From: an uncultured Pelagibacteraceae bacterium
GTDB taxonomy: Bacteria; Pseudomonadota; Alphaproteobacteria; Pelagibacterales; Pelagibacteraceae
Reading direction: 5' to 3'
Assembly: GCA_902582385.1 (NCBI GenBank)
Contig: CACHRX010000002.1
Span: forward strand, 17,028-81,027
Length of the DNA: 64,000 bases
In this document: positions 18,392 to 28,066 of the stretch, one piece after another
Layout: each line of letters starts with the position of its first letter
Position numbering within the stretch: the stretch's first letter is position 1
Notes under the pieces: generated by a model
The model's database searches: none
What the model saw: the letters and a program-made list of their open reading frames with translations, nothing else
What the model was told of the DNA's origin: nothing
Position numbers and translations under genes: made by a program

Positions 18392-19816
18392 ATGAAAGTT
18401 ACAGTCGAAAACAAAAAAGGTTTAAATAAAGATCTTAAAGTATTCATAGATAAAAAAACTATGAATTCTTATATGGATAAAAAATATGAAGAAATAAAAG
18501 GTACAGTAAATCTAAAAGGTTTTAGACCTGGAAAAGTTCCTAGAGAAATTTTAAAAAGACAATTTGGCAAAGCTGTCTTTAGCGAAGTATTAGATAAAGT
18601 TTTAAAGGATTCATCTACTAAAGCACTTGAAGAAAATAAAATTAAACCTGCAGGACAACCAAAATTAGATCTTAAAACTTATGGAGAAGATAAAGACCTA
18701 GAATACACTATATCTGTAACAGAACTTCCTAAAGTCGAAGTAAAATCTATTAGTAGTATAAAATTTGATGATTACACTGTAAAAATTGATGATAAAGAAA
18801 CAGATAAAAGATTAAATGAAATTGCAAAAAATCAACCAAATTTCAAAGATGCTGCTTTGGACTCCAAATCCAAGGAAGGTGATTTAGTTGTATTTGATTA
18901 TAATGCGACTATAGATAACAAATCCTTTAAAGGTAGTGAAGGAAAAAATACCCAATTAACATTAGGTAAAGACTTATTTTTAAAAGGATTTGATAAACAG
19001 TTAATAGGGGTAAAAAAAGGAGATGAGAAAATAGTTGAAGCTGTATTGCCTGAAAATTTTCCTGAAAAAGATTTAGTTAATAAAAAAGCTAAATTTAATT
19101 GTAAAATTTTAACAATTAAAAATCCTGAAAAAGTTGAGATCAATGATGAATTTGCAAAAAATTTAGGTGCGAAAGATCTAAAGGATTTAAAATCTTTAAT
19201 ATCAAAACAAATTAATGACGAATATAAAAATTCATTAGACCGACTTTCTAAAAATCAGATATTGAAAGAAATTGAAAAATTTAAAGTAGAAGAAATTCCA
19301 GAAAATTTAATAGAGGAGGAGGTTAAAGTTCTTTCACAAGGAATGTCAGATGATGACATTAAAAAAAGCAAAAAAAATTTCGAAGAAATTGCAAAAAAAA
19401 GAATTAAAGTTGGATTAATCTTAAATGAATTCGGAAATCAAAATCAAGTAAAAGTCTCTGACCAAGAAATTCAGGCTGAAGTCCAAAAACAAATTAGAAT
19501 GATGCCAGGACAAGAAAAAATGGTCATGGATTTTTATCAGAAAAATCCTTCAGCTTTAGCTAGTTTAAGAGGCACTGTTTATGAAGAAAAAATTATTAAT
19601 CTTATTAAAGAAAAAGCTAAATCGAATAAAAAAGAAATTTCAAAGGATGAAGCAGAAAAAATTTTAAAGCAATCTCAAAAACAAGATCTTGATCTCAGTA
19701 ATGAAGATAAAAAAGAAAAAAAACCAATAAAGAACGTAGAAGCTAAAAAAACAACTACAAAAAAAGCTAAATCAAAAACAATAATAAAAAAATCAAAAAA
19801 AGTTAGCAAAAAGTAA
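18392..19816 (+). CDS. tig: Trigger factor, with Lys-rich C-terminal extension
   Basis: [17 protein letters not shown] signature, PPIase domain, polylysine-rich tail. Confidence 0.96.
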   Translation: MKVTVENKKGLNKDLKVFIDKKTMNSYMDKKYEEIKGTVNLKGFRPGKVPREILKRQFGKAVFSEVLDKVLKDSSTKALEENKIKPAGQPKLDLKTYGEDKDLEYTISVTELPKVEVKSISSIKFDDYTVKIDDKETDKRLNEIAKNQPNFKDAALDSKSKEGDLVVFDYNATIDNKSFKGSEGKNTQLTLGKDLFLKGFDKQLIGVKKGDEKIVEAVLPENFPEKDLVNKKAKFNCKILTIKNPEKVEINDEFAKNLGAKDLKDLKSLISKQINDEYKNSLDRLSKNQILKEIEKFKVEEIPENLIEEEVKVLSQGMSDDDIKKSKKNFEEIAKKRIKVGLILNEFGNQNQVKVSDQEIQAEVQKQIRMMPGQEKMVMDFYQKNPSALASLRGTVYEEKIINLIKEKAKSNKKEISKDEAEKILKQSQKQDLDLSNEDKKEKKPIKNVEAKKTTTKKAKSKTIIKKSKKVSKK

Positions 19817-19848
19817 TCTCAAGTTGTATAAGTAAAACGAATCAGATT

Positions 19849-20460
19849 ATGACAAATAAAATACCAGAGTATATGAATAATTTAGTACCTATGGTTGTTG
19901 AACAATCAAGTAAAGGTGAAAGAGCTTATGATATATACTCAAGATTACTAAAAGAAAGAATTATTTTTTTAACTGGTCAAATCAATGATAATGTTGCGTC
20001 TCTAGTCACCGCGCAACTATTATTTTTAGAAGCTGAAGACCCAAAAAAAGAAATTAATTTATACATAAATAGTCCAGGCGGTTTAGTTACTGCAGGTTTG
20101 GGAATTTATGATACTATGCAATACGTTAAACCAGATATTTCTACACTTTGTATCGGTCAAGCAGCTTCAATGGGCTCTTTCTTACTAGCTGCAGGCACGA
20201 AAGGAAAAAGATTTTCTCTACCAAACTCGAGAATAATGGTTCACCAACCCTCTGCAGGATTTCAAGGTCAGGCGACAGATATAGAAATACATGCAAATGA
20301 AGTTCTTTCACTAAAGAAAAGACTAAATGAAATCTATTCTAAACATACTGGTAAATCTGTAGAAGAGATTAAAATTGCTCTCGAAAGAGATAATTTTATG
20401 ACCCCAGATTTAGCAAAGTCTTTTGGTTTAGTGGATCAAGTAGTAGAAAAAAGATCCTAA
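19849..20460 (+). CDS. clpP: ATP-dependent Clp protease proteolytic subunit
   Basis: [25 protein letters not shown]. Confidence 0.98.
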   Translation: MTNKIPEYMNNLVPMVVEQSSKGERAYDIYSRLLKERIIFLTGQINDNVASLVTAQLLFLEAEDPKKEINLYINSPGGLVTAGLGIYDTMQYVKPDISTLCIGQAASMGSFLLAAGTKGKRFSLPNSRIMVHQPSAGFQGQATDIEIHANEVLSLKKRLNEIYSKHTGKSVEEIKIALERDNFMTPDLAKSFGLVDQVVEKRS

Positions 20461-20550
20461 ATAACTACATATAGAGAATTGTTAAAATGAAACTTGATAA
20501 CAATCTATCTCATAGAATAAAGTAATTATATTGATTCGAAATATAAAAAT

Positions 20551-21828
20551 ATGAATACAAATAATACAAATAATAAAAATATTCTTTACTGTTCATTCTG
20601 TGGAAAAAGCCAACATGAAGTTAGAAAACTCATTGCTGGTCCTACAGTATTTATATGTGATGAATGTGTTGAGCTTTGTATGGATATTATTAAAGAAGAG
20701 AGTAAAGATACACTTGTAAAACATCAAGATGGTTTGCCTTCACCTAAAGAAATTTGTACAGTATTAGATGATTATGTTATTGGACAGTCGCATGCAAAAC
20801 AAGTCTTGTCTGTAGCTGTTCACAATCATTACAAAAGATTAAATTATGAAAATAAAACTAGTAAAAATGTTGAATTAGCAAAATCAAATATTTTATTAGT
20901 TGGACCAACTGGCTGTGGAAAAACTTTATTAGCTCAAACATTAGCAAGAATTTTAGATGTACCTTTTACAATGGCAGATGCTACAACTTTAACTGAGGCA
21001 GGATATGTTGGTGAGGATGTTGAAAATATCATTTTAAAATTATTACAAGCAGCAGACTATAATGTTGAAAAAGCTCAAAGAGGAATTGTGTATATAGACG
21101 AAGTTGATAAAATTAGTAGAAAGTCAGAAAATCCCTCGATCACACGAGATGTTTCAGGTGAGGGTGTTCAGCAAGCATTATTAAAAATTATGGAAGGTAC
21201 TGTTGCAAGCGTACCCCCTCAAGGAGGTCGAAAACATCCGCAACAAGAATTTCTTCAAGTAGATACAACAAATATTTTGTTTATTTGTGGGGGTGCTTTT
21301 GCTGGCTTAGATAAGATTATTTCTCAAAGAGATAAAGGAAGTTCGATAGGGTTTGGAGCAAATGTTAAAAAAACTCAAGATAAGAAAACTGGAGAATGGA
21401 TGAAAACTTTAGAGCCAGAAGACCTTTTAAAATATGGCTTAATTCCAGAGTTTATTGGCAGGCTTCCAATGATTGCAACGTTAGAAGATTTGGATGAAAA
21501 ATCTTTAGTTAAAATACTTCTAGAACCGAAAAACTCTTTAACAAAACAATATCAAGAGTTATTTAAATTGGATGGAGCTAAATTAACTTTTAAGGATAAT
21601 GCTCTCAAGGAAGTTGCCCAAAAGGCAATAAGCAAAAAAACTGGTGCTAGAGGTTTAAGGTCAATCTTAGAGAATATTCTTTTAAAAACCATGTATGATT
21701 TACCAAGTCAAGAAAATATTGAGGAAGTTATTGTTGACGCATCAGCGGTCAAAGGCCAAACCCAACCTATTATAGTTCATTCTAAACAAGATAATAAGTC
21801 CAAAACTGGAAAAACTTCAGCGGCTTAA
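20551..21828 (+). CDS. clpX: ATP-dependent Clp protease ATP-binding subunit ClpX
   Basis: N-terminal Cys4 zinc finger, GPTGCGKT Walker [10 protein letters not shown]. Confidence 0.98.
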   Translation: MNTNNTNNKNILYCSFCGKSQHEVRKLIAGPTVFICDECVELCMDIIKEESKDTLVKHQDGLPSPKEICTVLDDYVIGQSHAKQVLSVAVHNHYKRLNYENKTSKNVELAKSNILLVGPTGCGKTLLAQTLARILDVPFTMADATTLTEAGYVGEDVENIILKLLQAADYNVEKAQRGIVYIDEVDKISRKSENPSITRDVSGEGVQQALLKIMEGTVASVPPQGGRKHPQQEFLQVDTTNILFICGGAFAGLDKIISQRDKGSSIGFGANVKKTQDKKTGEWMKTLEPEDLLKYGLIPEFIGRLPMIATLEDLDEKSLVKILLEPKNSLTKQYQELFKLDGAKLTFKDNALKEVAQKAISKKTGARGLRSILENILLKTMYDLPSQENIEEVIVDASAVKGQTQPIIVHSKQDNKSKTGKTSAA

Positions 21829-21888
21829 TATCTTTAATAATTACTAAAAAGCTATTGCATTATTTAATATAATATCCATATTCATTAC

Positions 21889-24267
21889 ATGGATGTAAAA
21901 ATTTCATTACCATTATTACCTTTAAGAGACATTGTTGTTTTTCCAAGTATGGTAATCCCTTTATTTGTTGGAAGAGACAAGTCTATTTCTGCTTTAAATG
22001 AAGTTATGAAAAAAGAGAAAAAAATTATACTTGTTACTCAAAAAAATTCAGAAATAGATGATCCAAAAAAAACTGATATCTTTATGTATGGCTGTGAAGG
22101 TAATATTTTACAATTATTAAAACTTCCAGATGGAACTGTAAAAGTTTTAGTTGAGGGGATTAAAAGAGTCAAAATCCTAGATTTTAAAGATAATGACAAA
22201 TTTATTAATTGTGAATACACTGCACATAATGATGTTATTAATAAAGATGAAGATTTGTATCCTTTAGCCGCAACAGCTATAAGAAGATTAGAAAAGCTAA
22301 CATCAATAAATAAAAAAGTTTCTAACGAAACAATTAATTCTATTAAACAACTAAAAGATCCTTCACAAATAGCTGATAATATTGGTTCACATATAAATGC
22401 GACGATTTCTGAGAAACAACAAATTTTTGAGACAGCTGATGTTAAAAAAAGATTAAATTCTATCATTAAGATAATGGAAAATGAAACTAGTATAATTGGT
22501 GTTGAAAAAAGAATTAGAGGACGAGTCAAAACTCAAATGGAAAAAACTCAAAGAGAATATTATTTAAATGAACAGCTTAAAGCAATACAAAAAGAATTAG
22601 GTGAAATTGAAGATGGTAAAGATGAAAATACAAGTTTGAATAAATCTATTCTAAAAGCGAAGATGCCTAAAGAAGTTGAAAAAAAATGTCTTCAAGAGCT
22701 TAAAAAATTAAAAAATATGAGTCCTATGTCAGCTGAAGCAACAGTTGTTAGAAATTATTTAGATTGGATGGTTGATTTACCTTGGCATAAAAAAAGTGAG
22801 GTAGATATAGATTTAGCCAAAGCATTAAATATTTTAGATAAAGATCATTTTGGATTAGAAAAAGTAAAAGAGAGAATAATTGAATTTTTAGCTGTACAAA
22901 AAAGAATGGAAAAAATAAAAGGACCTATTTTATGCTTAGTTGGTCCCCCTGGTGTAGGAAAAACATCTTTAGGTAAATCAATAGCGAAGGCTACCAATAG
23001 AGAATTTGTAAGAATGTCTGTGGGAGGAATGAGAGACGAGGCAGAAATAAGAGGTCATAGAAGAACATATATTGGATCTTTACCTGGGAAGATTATCCAA
23101 ATGATGAAAAAAGCAGGAACTAAGAATCCTTTAATTTTATTAGATGAAATTGATAAAATAGGAAATGATTACAGAGGTGATCCATCATCAGCATTGTTGG
23201 AAGCGCTAGATCCAGAACAAAATACATCCTTTAATGATCATTACCTTGAGGTTGATTATGATTTATCTGATGTCATGTTTGTTACTACGGCTAATACTCT
23301 AAATATTTTACCACCTCTATTAGATAGAATGGAGGTAATAAGATTAGCAGGATATACTGAGGATGAAAAAATTAATATTGCAAATAAATTTTTACTTCCC
23401 AAACAAATCAAAGATAATGGTGTTAAAGAGAAAGAAATGAAACTAGGTAATGATATTATTAAAGAAATAATCAGGAGCTACACAAAAGAGTCTGGTGTAA
23501 GAAATCTTGAAAGAGAGATTTCCAAAGTTGCAAGAAAAGTTGTTAAAAAAGTCGTATCTGGTGAAGAAATGGAAGTTAATATTGATAACAAAAACTTAAC
23601 TGATTTTTTAGGTGTGCCCAAATTCAAATTTGGTGAACTGGAGACTGAAAATAGAGTAGGAATTGTTATTGGTTTAGCTTGGACAGAGTATGGAGGTGAA
23701 ATTTTAAAAATTGAAACTGTTACTATGCCTGGAAAAGGTAGAATGCAAATTACAGGTAAATTAGGTGATGTAATGCAAGAGTCAGTTAAAGCAGCAAAAT
23801 CCTTCGTAAGATCTAAATGTTTAGAATACGGTATTATTCCACCTTTGTTTGAGAAGAAAGATTTTCACATTCATGTTCCAGAGGGAGCAACACCAAAAGA
23901 TGGCCCTTCTGCTGGAATAGGAATGGTAACTTCAATAGTTTCATCCATAACAGGTATACCGGTAAGAAAAGACGTTGCTATGACTGGTGAGGTAACCCTA
24001 ACAGGACAAGTATTACCAATCGGAGGATTGAAAGAAAAATTATTAGCTGCTCATAGAGCGGGTATTAAAGAAGTATTAATACCAAAAGAAAATGAAAAAG
24101 ATTTAGTTGATATACCAAAAAAAATTATGGATGAAATCAAGATTACTCCAGTAGAATTTGCAGATGAAGTAATAAAAATTGCGTTAACTAAAGAGCTTAA
24201 AAAGACAGAGTGGGCAGAAGTTGATATGTCTAAAAAAGATGAGAAATCTCAAGCTAGCATTCAATAA
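21889..24267 (+). CDS. lon: Endopeptidase La (Lon)
   Basis: [41 protein letters not shown] catalytic Ser. Confidence 0.98.
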   Translation: MDVKISLPLLPLRDIVVFPSMVIPLFVGRDKSISALNEVMKKEKKIILVTQKNSEIDDPKKTDIFMYGCEGNILQLLKLPDGTVKVLVEGIKRVKILDFKDNDKFINCEYTAHNDVINKDEDLYPLAATAIRRLEKLTSINKKVSNETINSIKQLKDPSQIADNIGSHINATISEKQQIFETADVKKRLNSIIKIMENETSIIGVEKRIRGRVKTQMEKTQREYYLNEQLKAIQKELGEIEDGKDENTSLNKSILKAKMPKEVEKKCLQELKKLKNMSPMSAEATVVRNYLDWMVDLPWHKKSEVDIDLAKALNILDKDHFGLEKVKERIIEFLAVQKRMEKIKGPILCLVGPPGVGKTSLGKSIAKATNREFVRMSVGGMRDEAEIRGHRRTYIGSLPGKIIQMMKKAGTKNPLILLDEIDKIGNDYRGDPSSALLEALDPEQNTSFNDHYLEVDYDLSDVMFVTTANTLNILPPLLDRMEVIRLAGYTEDEKINIANKFLLPKQIKDNGVKEKEMKLGNDIIKEIIRSYTKESGVRNLEREISKVARKVVKKVVSGEEMEVNIDNKNLTDFLGVPKFKFGELETENRVGIVIGLAWTEYGGEILKIETVTMPGKGRMQITGKLGDVMQESVKAAKSFVRSKCLEYGIIPPLFEKKDFHIHVPEGATPKDGPSAGIGMVTSIVSSITGIPVRKDVAMTGEVTLTGQVLPIGGLKEKLLAAHRAGIKEVLIPKENEKDLVDIPKKIMDEIKITPVEFADEVIKIALTKELKKTEWAEVDMSKKDEKSQASIQ

Positions 24268-24326
24268 GGATTTTTTAAAGTTCAATATATTAAGTATTAA
24301 CAATCCAGAGTTAGATTTTAAGTTTA

Positions 24327-25352
24327 ATGAGTAAAAAAAAAATTTTTTTTTATAGTATTTTTTCAATTTTTTTTATTTTTTTCCTTTTTGAATTTGCATC
24401 TAGATCAATTGTTTCTGTTTTAGCTAAAAATTCAGATATTTTTAAATATGGCTTTAATAAAAACATAGACTTACAAATAAGAAAACTCTCAACTCTCGAT
24501 TTCGAAGTAATTAATAATGAAGTTTTTGATGTAAAAAAAATTGATACTGTAGAAAACAATTCTGAAAAAGAATTGATTTGGGCATTTGGTGGATCAACTA
24601 GTGACATAGCATGCAGAAAAGAAAATAAAACATCTTGGCCAAAAGAATTAGAAAATAAAGCATTTACCGTAAAAAATTATGGTAAAAGTGGAACTAATTC
24701 AGATTTTGCTTTAAATTCCTTAATATCTAATATCAATAATGGAGATAGATCTGATATTATATTATGGGCAAATTATGTTAATGAAACAGACGTAATAAGC
24801 TTAGGTTTCAAGAGGAACCCTGAATTAAGTGCTAAAATTAAATCAAATGTTAATATTAATAGATCGTTATATTTTTTAAAATCTTTATCAAAATCAATAA
24901 AAAACTATAGCATATTTTTTTTCTTGTTAGATGATATTTCATTGAGGGTAATGTATAGGTTAAATCTTACTGAAATTTTTTTTGCTAAAGATAGGGAACT
25001 CACAATTAATGACTATGAGGTATCAGCTCAAAATTATTATTTAAATACAATTAAAGCTATTGAATTAGCAAATAAAATTGATGCAAGATTTTATATAGTA
25101 ACACTTTTTGCAAAAGCAGATTTAAAAAATAAAGATGAAGAGTCCATTGAAAATTTAAGTGTAAAAAGAAAAGTATTTTTTAAGGTAATTCAAAAAATTT
25201 TAGATCAAAATGAGAAAGCAAATTGGATAAATTTAAAAGAATATCAAGCAAATGAGGATTTAAGTATAGACAAAATGTTTTGTGATAATATTCATTTCAC
25301 GACAAAAGGAAATCAAACTGTAGCGAATATTCTATACAAATATCTTAATTGA
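24327..25352 (+). CDS. SGNH/GDSL hydrolase-like protein, paralog of 2452..3486
   Basis: GGSTSD Ser block; SWPKELENK..VKNYGKSGTNSDFAL; FCDNIHFTTKGN; N-terminal TM. Confidence 0.65.
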   Translation: MSKKKIFFYSIFSIFFIFFLFEFASRSIVSVLAKNSDIFKYGFNKNIDLQIRKLSTLDFEVINNEVFDVKKIDTVENNSEKELIWAFGGSTSDIACRKENKTSWPKELENKAFTVKNYGKSGTNSDFALNSLISNINNGDRSDIILWANYVNETDVISLGFKRNPELSAKIKSNVNINRSLYFLKSLSKSIKNYSIFFFLLDDISLRVMYRLNLTEIFFAKDRELTINDYEVSAQNYYLNTIKAIELANKIDARFYIVTLFAKADLKNKDEESIENLSVKRKVFFKVIQKILDQNEKANWINLKEYQANEDLSIDKMFCDNIHFTTKGNQTVANILYKYLN

Positions 25353-25402
25353 ATTTGATATTATATATTTGATTTTATATTATTGTTGATATATGAATTA
25401 CA

Positions 25403-25540
25403 CATACTGAAGTTTGGTGGGGAATCGATGTGAAATTCATTGGCTGTACCTGCAACCGTAGAGTCGGAGCGCCACCCAGTATAGTCCGGTGTTGAATGAA
25501 GGCCAGGAAAAGTCTAGTTCTGCAATTTAAAATTAGCAAC
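25403..25540 (+). ncRNA. Cobalamin riboswitch
   Basis: GGTGGGGAATCGATGTGAAATTCATTGGCTGTACCTGCAACCGTA...GCGCCACCC...GAAGGCCAGGAA (B12 box), upstream of btuB-like gene; boundaries approximate. Confidence 0.92.
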
Positions 25541-25598
25541 GGCATAAAAGTTTAATTTTTTCTTAAAATTTAAGAAATTTGTTAAAGGAGTTTAAAAA

Positions 25599-27503
25599 AT
25601 GCTAAGATTAATTTTATTTGTTATTTTATTCTCATTATCTAATTCAATTACATCACACACTCAAGAAGTACCAATAATTGTTATTTCAGCAGGAAAATCT
25701 TCTCAGTCAATTAGCACTGTCGGAAGCGATATAAAGGTCATCGACTCTAAAATTTTGGAAAAATCAGAGCATAAATTTTTAGGCGATATAATTAATGAAG
25801 AAATAACTGGTGTAAATTATTTTCAAAGTGGAGGACATGGAACCCAAGCAGGAATTCAATTAAGAGGATTACCTAAAAGATATTCTACAGTTTATATTGA
25901 TGGTGTTAAAATGTCTGATCCTTCAAATCCAGATAACAGTTTTTATATTTCTAATATAATGAAAGATAGTGTTGAAAGAGTTGAAATACTGAAAGGATCA
26001 CAAAGTTCGTTGTATGGTAGTAGTGCTATAGGAGGGACAATAAATATTTTTACCAAAAAGGGAAAAAAAGGTAGCAACCAAGAATATAGTTTAACTTCGG
26101 GTTCAAAAGGCACAAAAAATTTAAGCGCTTCATTTGACAATGGAAATGACTATCAGGATTTTTATATTGGTTTTAATAGTTTCTCAACTGATGGAATATC
26201 TGCAATGACAAATGATACTCCCAATACAACAAATATTAAAAGTGATGATGATAGTTATACAAATCAAAGTTTAGTTACAAATTATGGGTATAAATTGAGT
26301 GACAACTTAGATTTTAGAGGAAGGTTAAGGTATAATGACTCATTACTTCATTATGATAATGTTAAATTCGGAGGTACTGATCTAAATAATAAAACAGATG
26401 ATATTGAATTAAGTTATAATTTAAGTCTTAATTATCAAAATGATAATTACACAAACTCAATAATTTATAATTATACCGAAATAGAAAGACGTACAAAAAA
26501 CCAATCAGATACAAGAAAAAACTATTATGGTTATCGTGATGCAATAAATCTTATTGGTGAATACAATTTTGATTTAGATACTAAAATAGTTTATGGACTT
26601 GATAATGAATTTGATAGAGCGAAATTTCAAAAAGATTGGCCTACAGATTATTTAACAACTGACGAGTCCATTCATTCTCAATATTTTGACGTACAATTAA
26701 GACATTCAGAAAAGTTATATCAAACATTGGGAATTAGAAGAGACGATCATACCACCGCAGGATCATACAATACTTATAGAAATACATTAGCATACAATAT
26801 AGACAAATTTTCAAAAGTCAGAACAAGTTATGGAACTGGAATTAGATTTCCAGCTCTCTATGATTATTTTTATGGAACAGTAGTAAGAGATAAGGAACAA
26901 TTAAAACCTGAAAAAAGTAAAAGTTTTGATCTAGGTTATGAAACTGATATAGATAAAATTAATACTTCTTTTGATATATCCATTTATAAAATTACTTATG
27001 AAGATGCTTTAGAAGGATGGAAATCACATAATTGGACAGTAAAAAATTCAACAGCAAAAATTGAAAATAAAGGAATTGAGCTTTCCTCTTTATGGAAACC
27101 TTTATCAAATTTTAATTTAGGATTAAATTATAGTTATACCGATACTCATGATGGAGCAGACTGCGATAACCCAGATGGTAGTTCAATAGATTGTGCAATG
27201 GTGAGAGTACCTAGGCATGCAATTACCTCAGCAATTAATTATAAAAGTAAAAATAATCTTAATAATAAATTGATAATTAAATATTCAGGTGAAACTAGAG
27301 ATTATGGTAATACCAATAATGGTTTTAAAGATGTTATATTGGATGAGTATGTAACTTTTAACTATTTAGCAGATTATACATTAAATAATCAGTACAAATT
27401 ATCTTTTTCAGCTATTAATCTATTTGATGAAAAGTATGAACAGGCCTTTCAATATTCAACAATGGGTAGATCATTTAATATTGGAATAAAAACAGCATAT
27501 TAA
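25599..27503 (+). CDS. btuB: TonB-dependent receptor, BtuB-like
   Basis: Plug domain QLRGLPKRYSTVYIDGVKMSDPS, VERVEILKGSQSSLYGSSAIGGTINIFTKKG; C-terminal aromatic strand; behind cobalamin riboswitch. Confidence 0.9.
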   Translation: MLRLILFVILFSLSNSITSHTQEVPIIVISAGKSSQSISTVGSDIKVIDSKILEKSEHKFLGDIINEEITGVNYFQSGGHGTQAGIQLRGLPKRYSTVYIDGVKMSDPSNPDNSFYISNIMKDSVERVEILKGSQSSLYGSSAIGGTINIFTKKGKKGSNQEYSLTSGSKGTKNLSASFDNGNDYQDFYIGFNSFSTDGISAMTNDTPNTTNIKSDDDSYTNQSLVTNYGYKLSDNLDFRGRLRYNDSLLHYDNVKFGGTDLNNKTDDIELSYNLSLNYQNDNYTNSIIYNYTEIERRTKNQSDTRKNYYGYRDAINLIGEYNFDLDTKIVYGLDNEFDRAKFQKDWPTDYLTTDESIHSQYFDVQLRHSEKLYQTLGIRRDDHTTAGSYNTYRNTLAYNIDKFSKVRTSYGTGIRFPALYDYFYGTVVRDKEQLKPEKSKSFDLGYETDIDKINTSFDISIYKITYEDALEGWKSHNWTVKNSTAKIENKGIELSSLWKPLSNFNLGLNYSYTDTHDGADCDNPDGSSIDCAMVRVPRHAITSAINYKSKNNLNNKLIIKYSGETRDYGNTNNGFKDVILDEYVTFNYLADYTLNNQYKLSFSAINLFDEKYEQAFQYSTMGRSFNIGIKTAY

Positions 27504-27564
27504 AGATTAAAAATTCAAATTTTTTTTAATTTTATTTATTCAAACCATGTAATATAATTTTTTT

Positions 27565-28056
27565 ATGAGTCATTTAAAGATTTTTATAGGAATATTTATT
27601 GCTTTAGCTGCTAGTAGATTTGTCCCACACCCACCAAATTTCACAAGCCTGATTGCATTAAGCTTTTATGTGCCAGCTATATTTGGAAGAAAATATATTG
27701 TTGCTGTTATTTTAAGTTTTTTCATAACAGATTTAATTATAGGATTTCACTCATTAACATTATTTACTTGGGGAAGTGTTTTGATAATAGGATTATTAGC
27801 AAAATATTTTTTAAAAAGTATTTCAACCAGAATATTAGGGCCTTTGATTGGAGCATTAATATTTTTCATTATATCTAACTTTGGCGTTTGGACACAGGGT
27901 TATTATGGATATTCTTTGGAAGGTCTCATTGAATGCTACATCATGGCAATCCCATTTTTCCATTATACTGTAATTTCTACAATAATATTTTCAATTGTTA
28001 TTGAAGTAGCTTGTAGTTTCTTCTCGTTAAGAGTATTTAAAGAAAATAAAAAATAA
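27565..28056 (+). CDS. DUF6580/ECF S-component-like membrane protein, putative cobalamin uptake
   Basis: ~160-aa polytopic protein; FVPHPPNFTSLIALSFYVPAIFGRKYIVAVILSFFITDLIIGFH; downstream of riboswitch/TonB receptor. Confidence 0.75.
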   Translation: MSHLKIFIGIFIALAASRFVPHPPNFTSLIALSFYVPAIFGRKYIVAVILSFFITDLIIGFHSLTLFTWGSVLIIGLLAKYFLKSISTRILGPLIGALIFFIISNFGVWTQGYYGYSLEGLIECYIMAIPFFHYTVISTIIFSIVIEVACSFFSLRVFKENKK

Positions 28057-28066
28057 AAAATAAAAA

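Noticed and set aside
22038-22529. 163-aa reverse-strand ORF
   Set aside because: Antisense to the lon N-terminal region; typical spurious AT-rich shadow ORF
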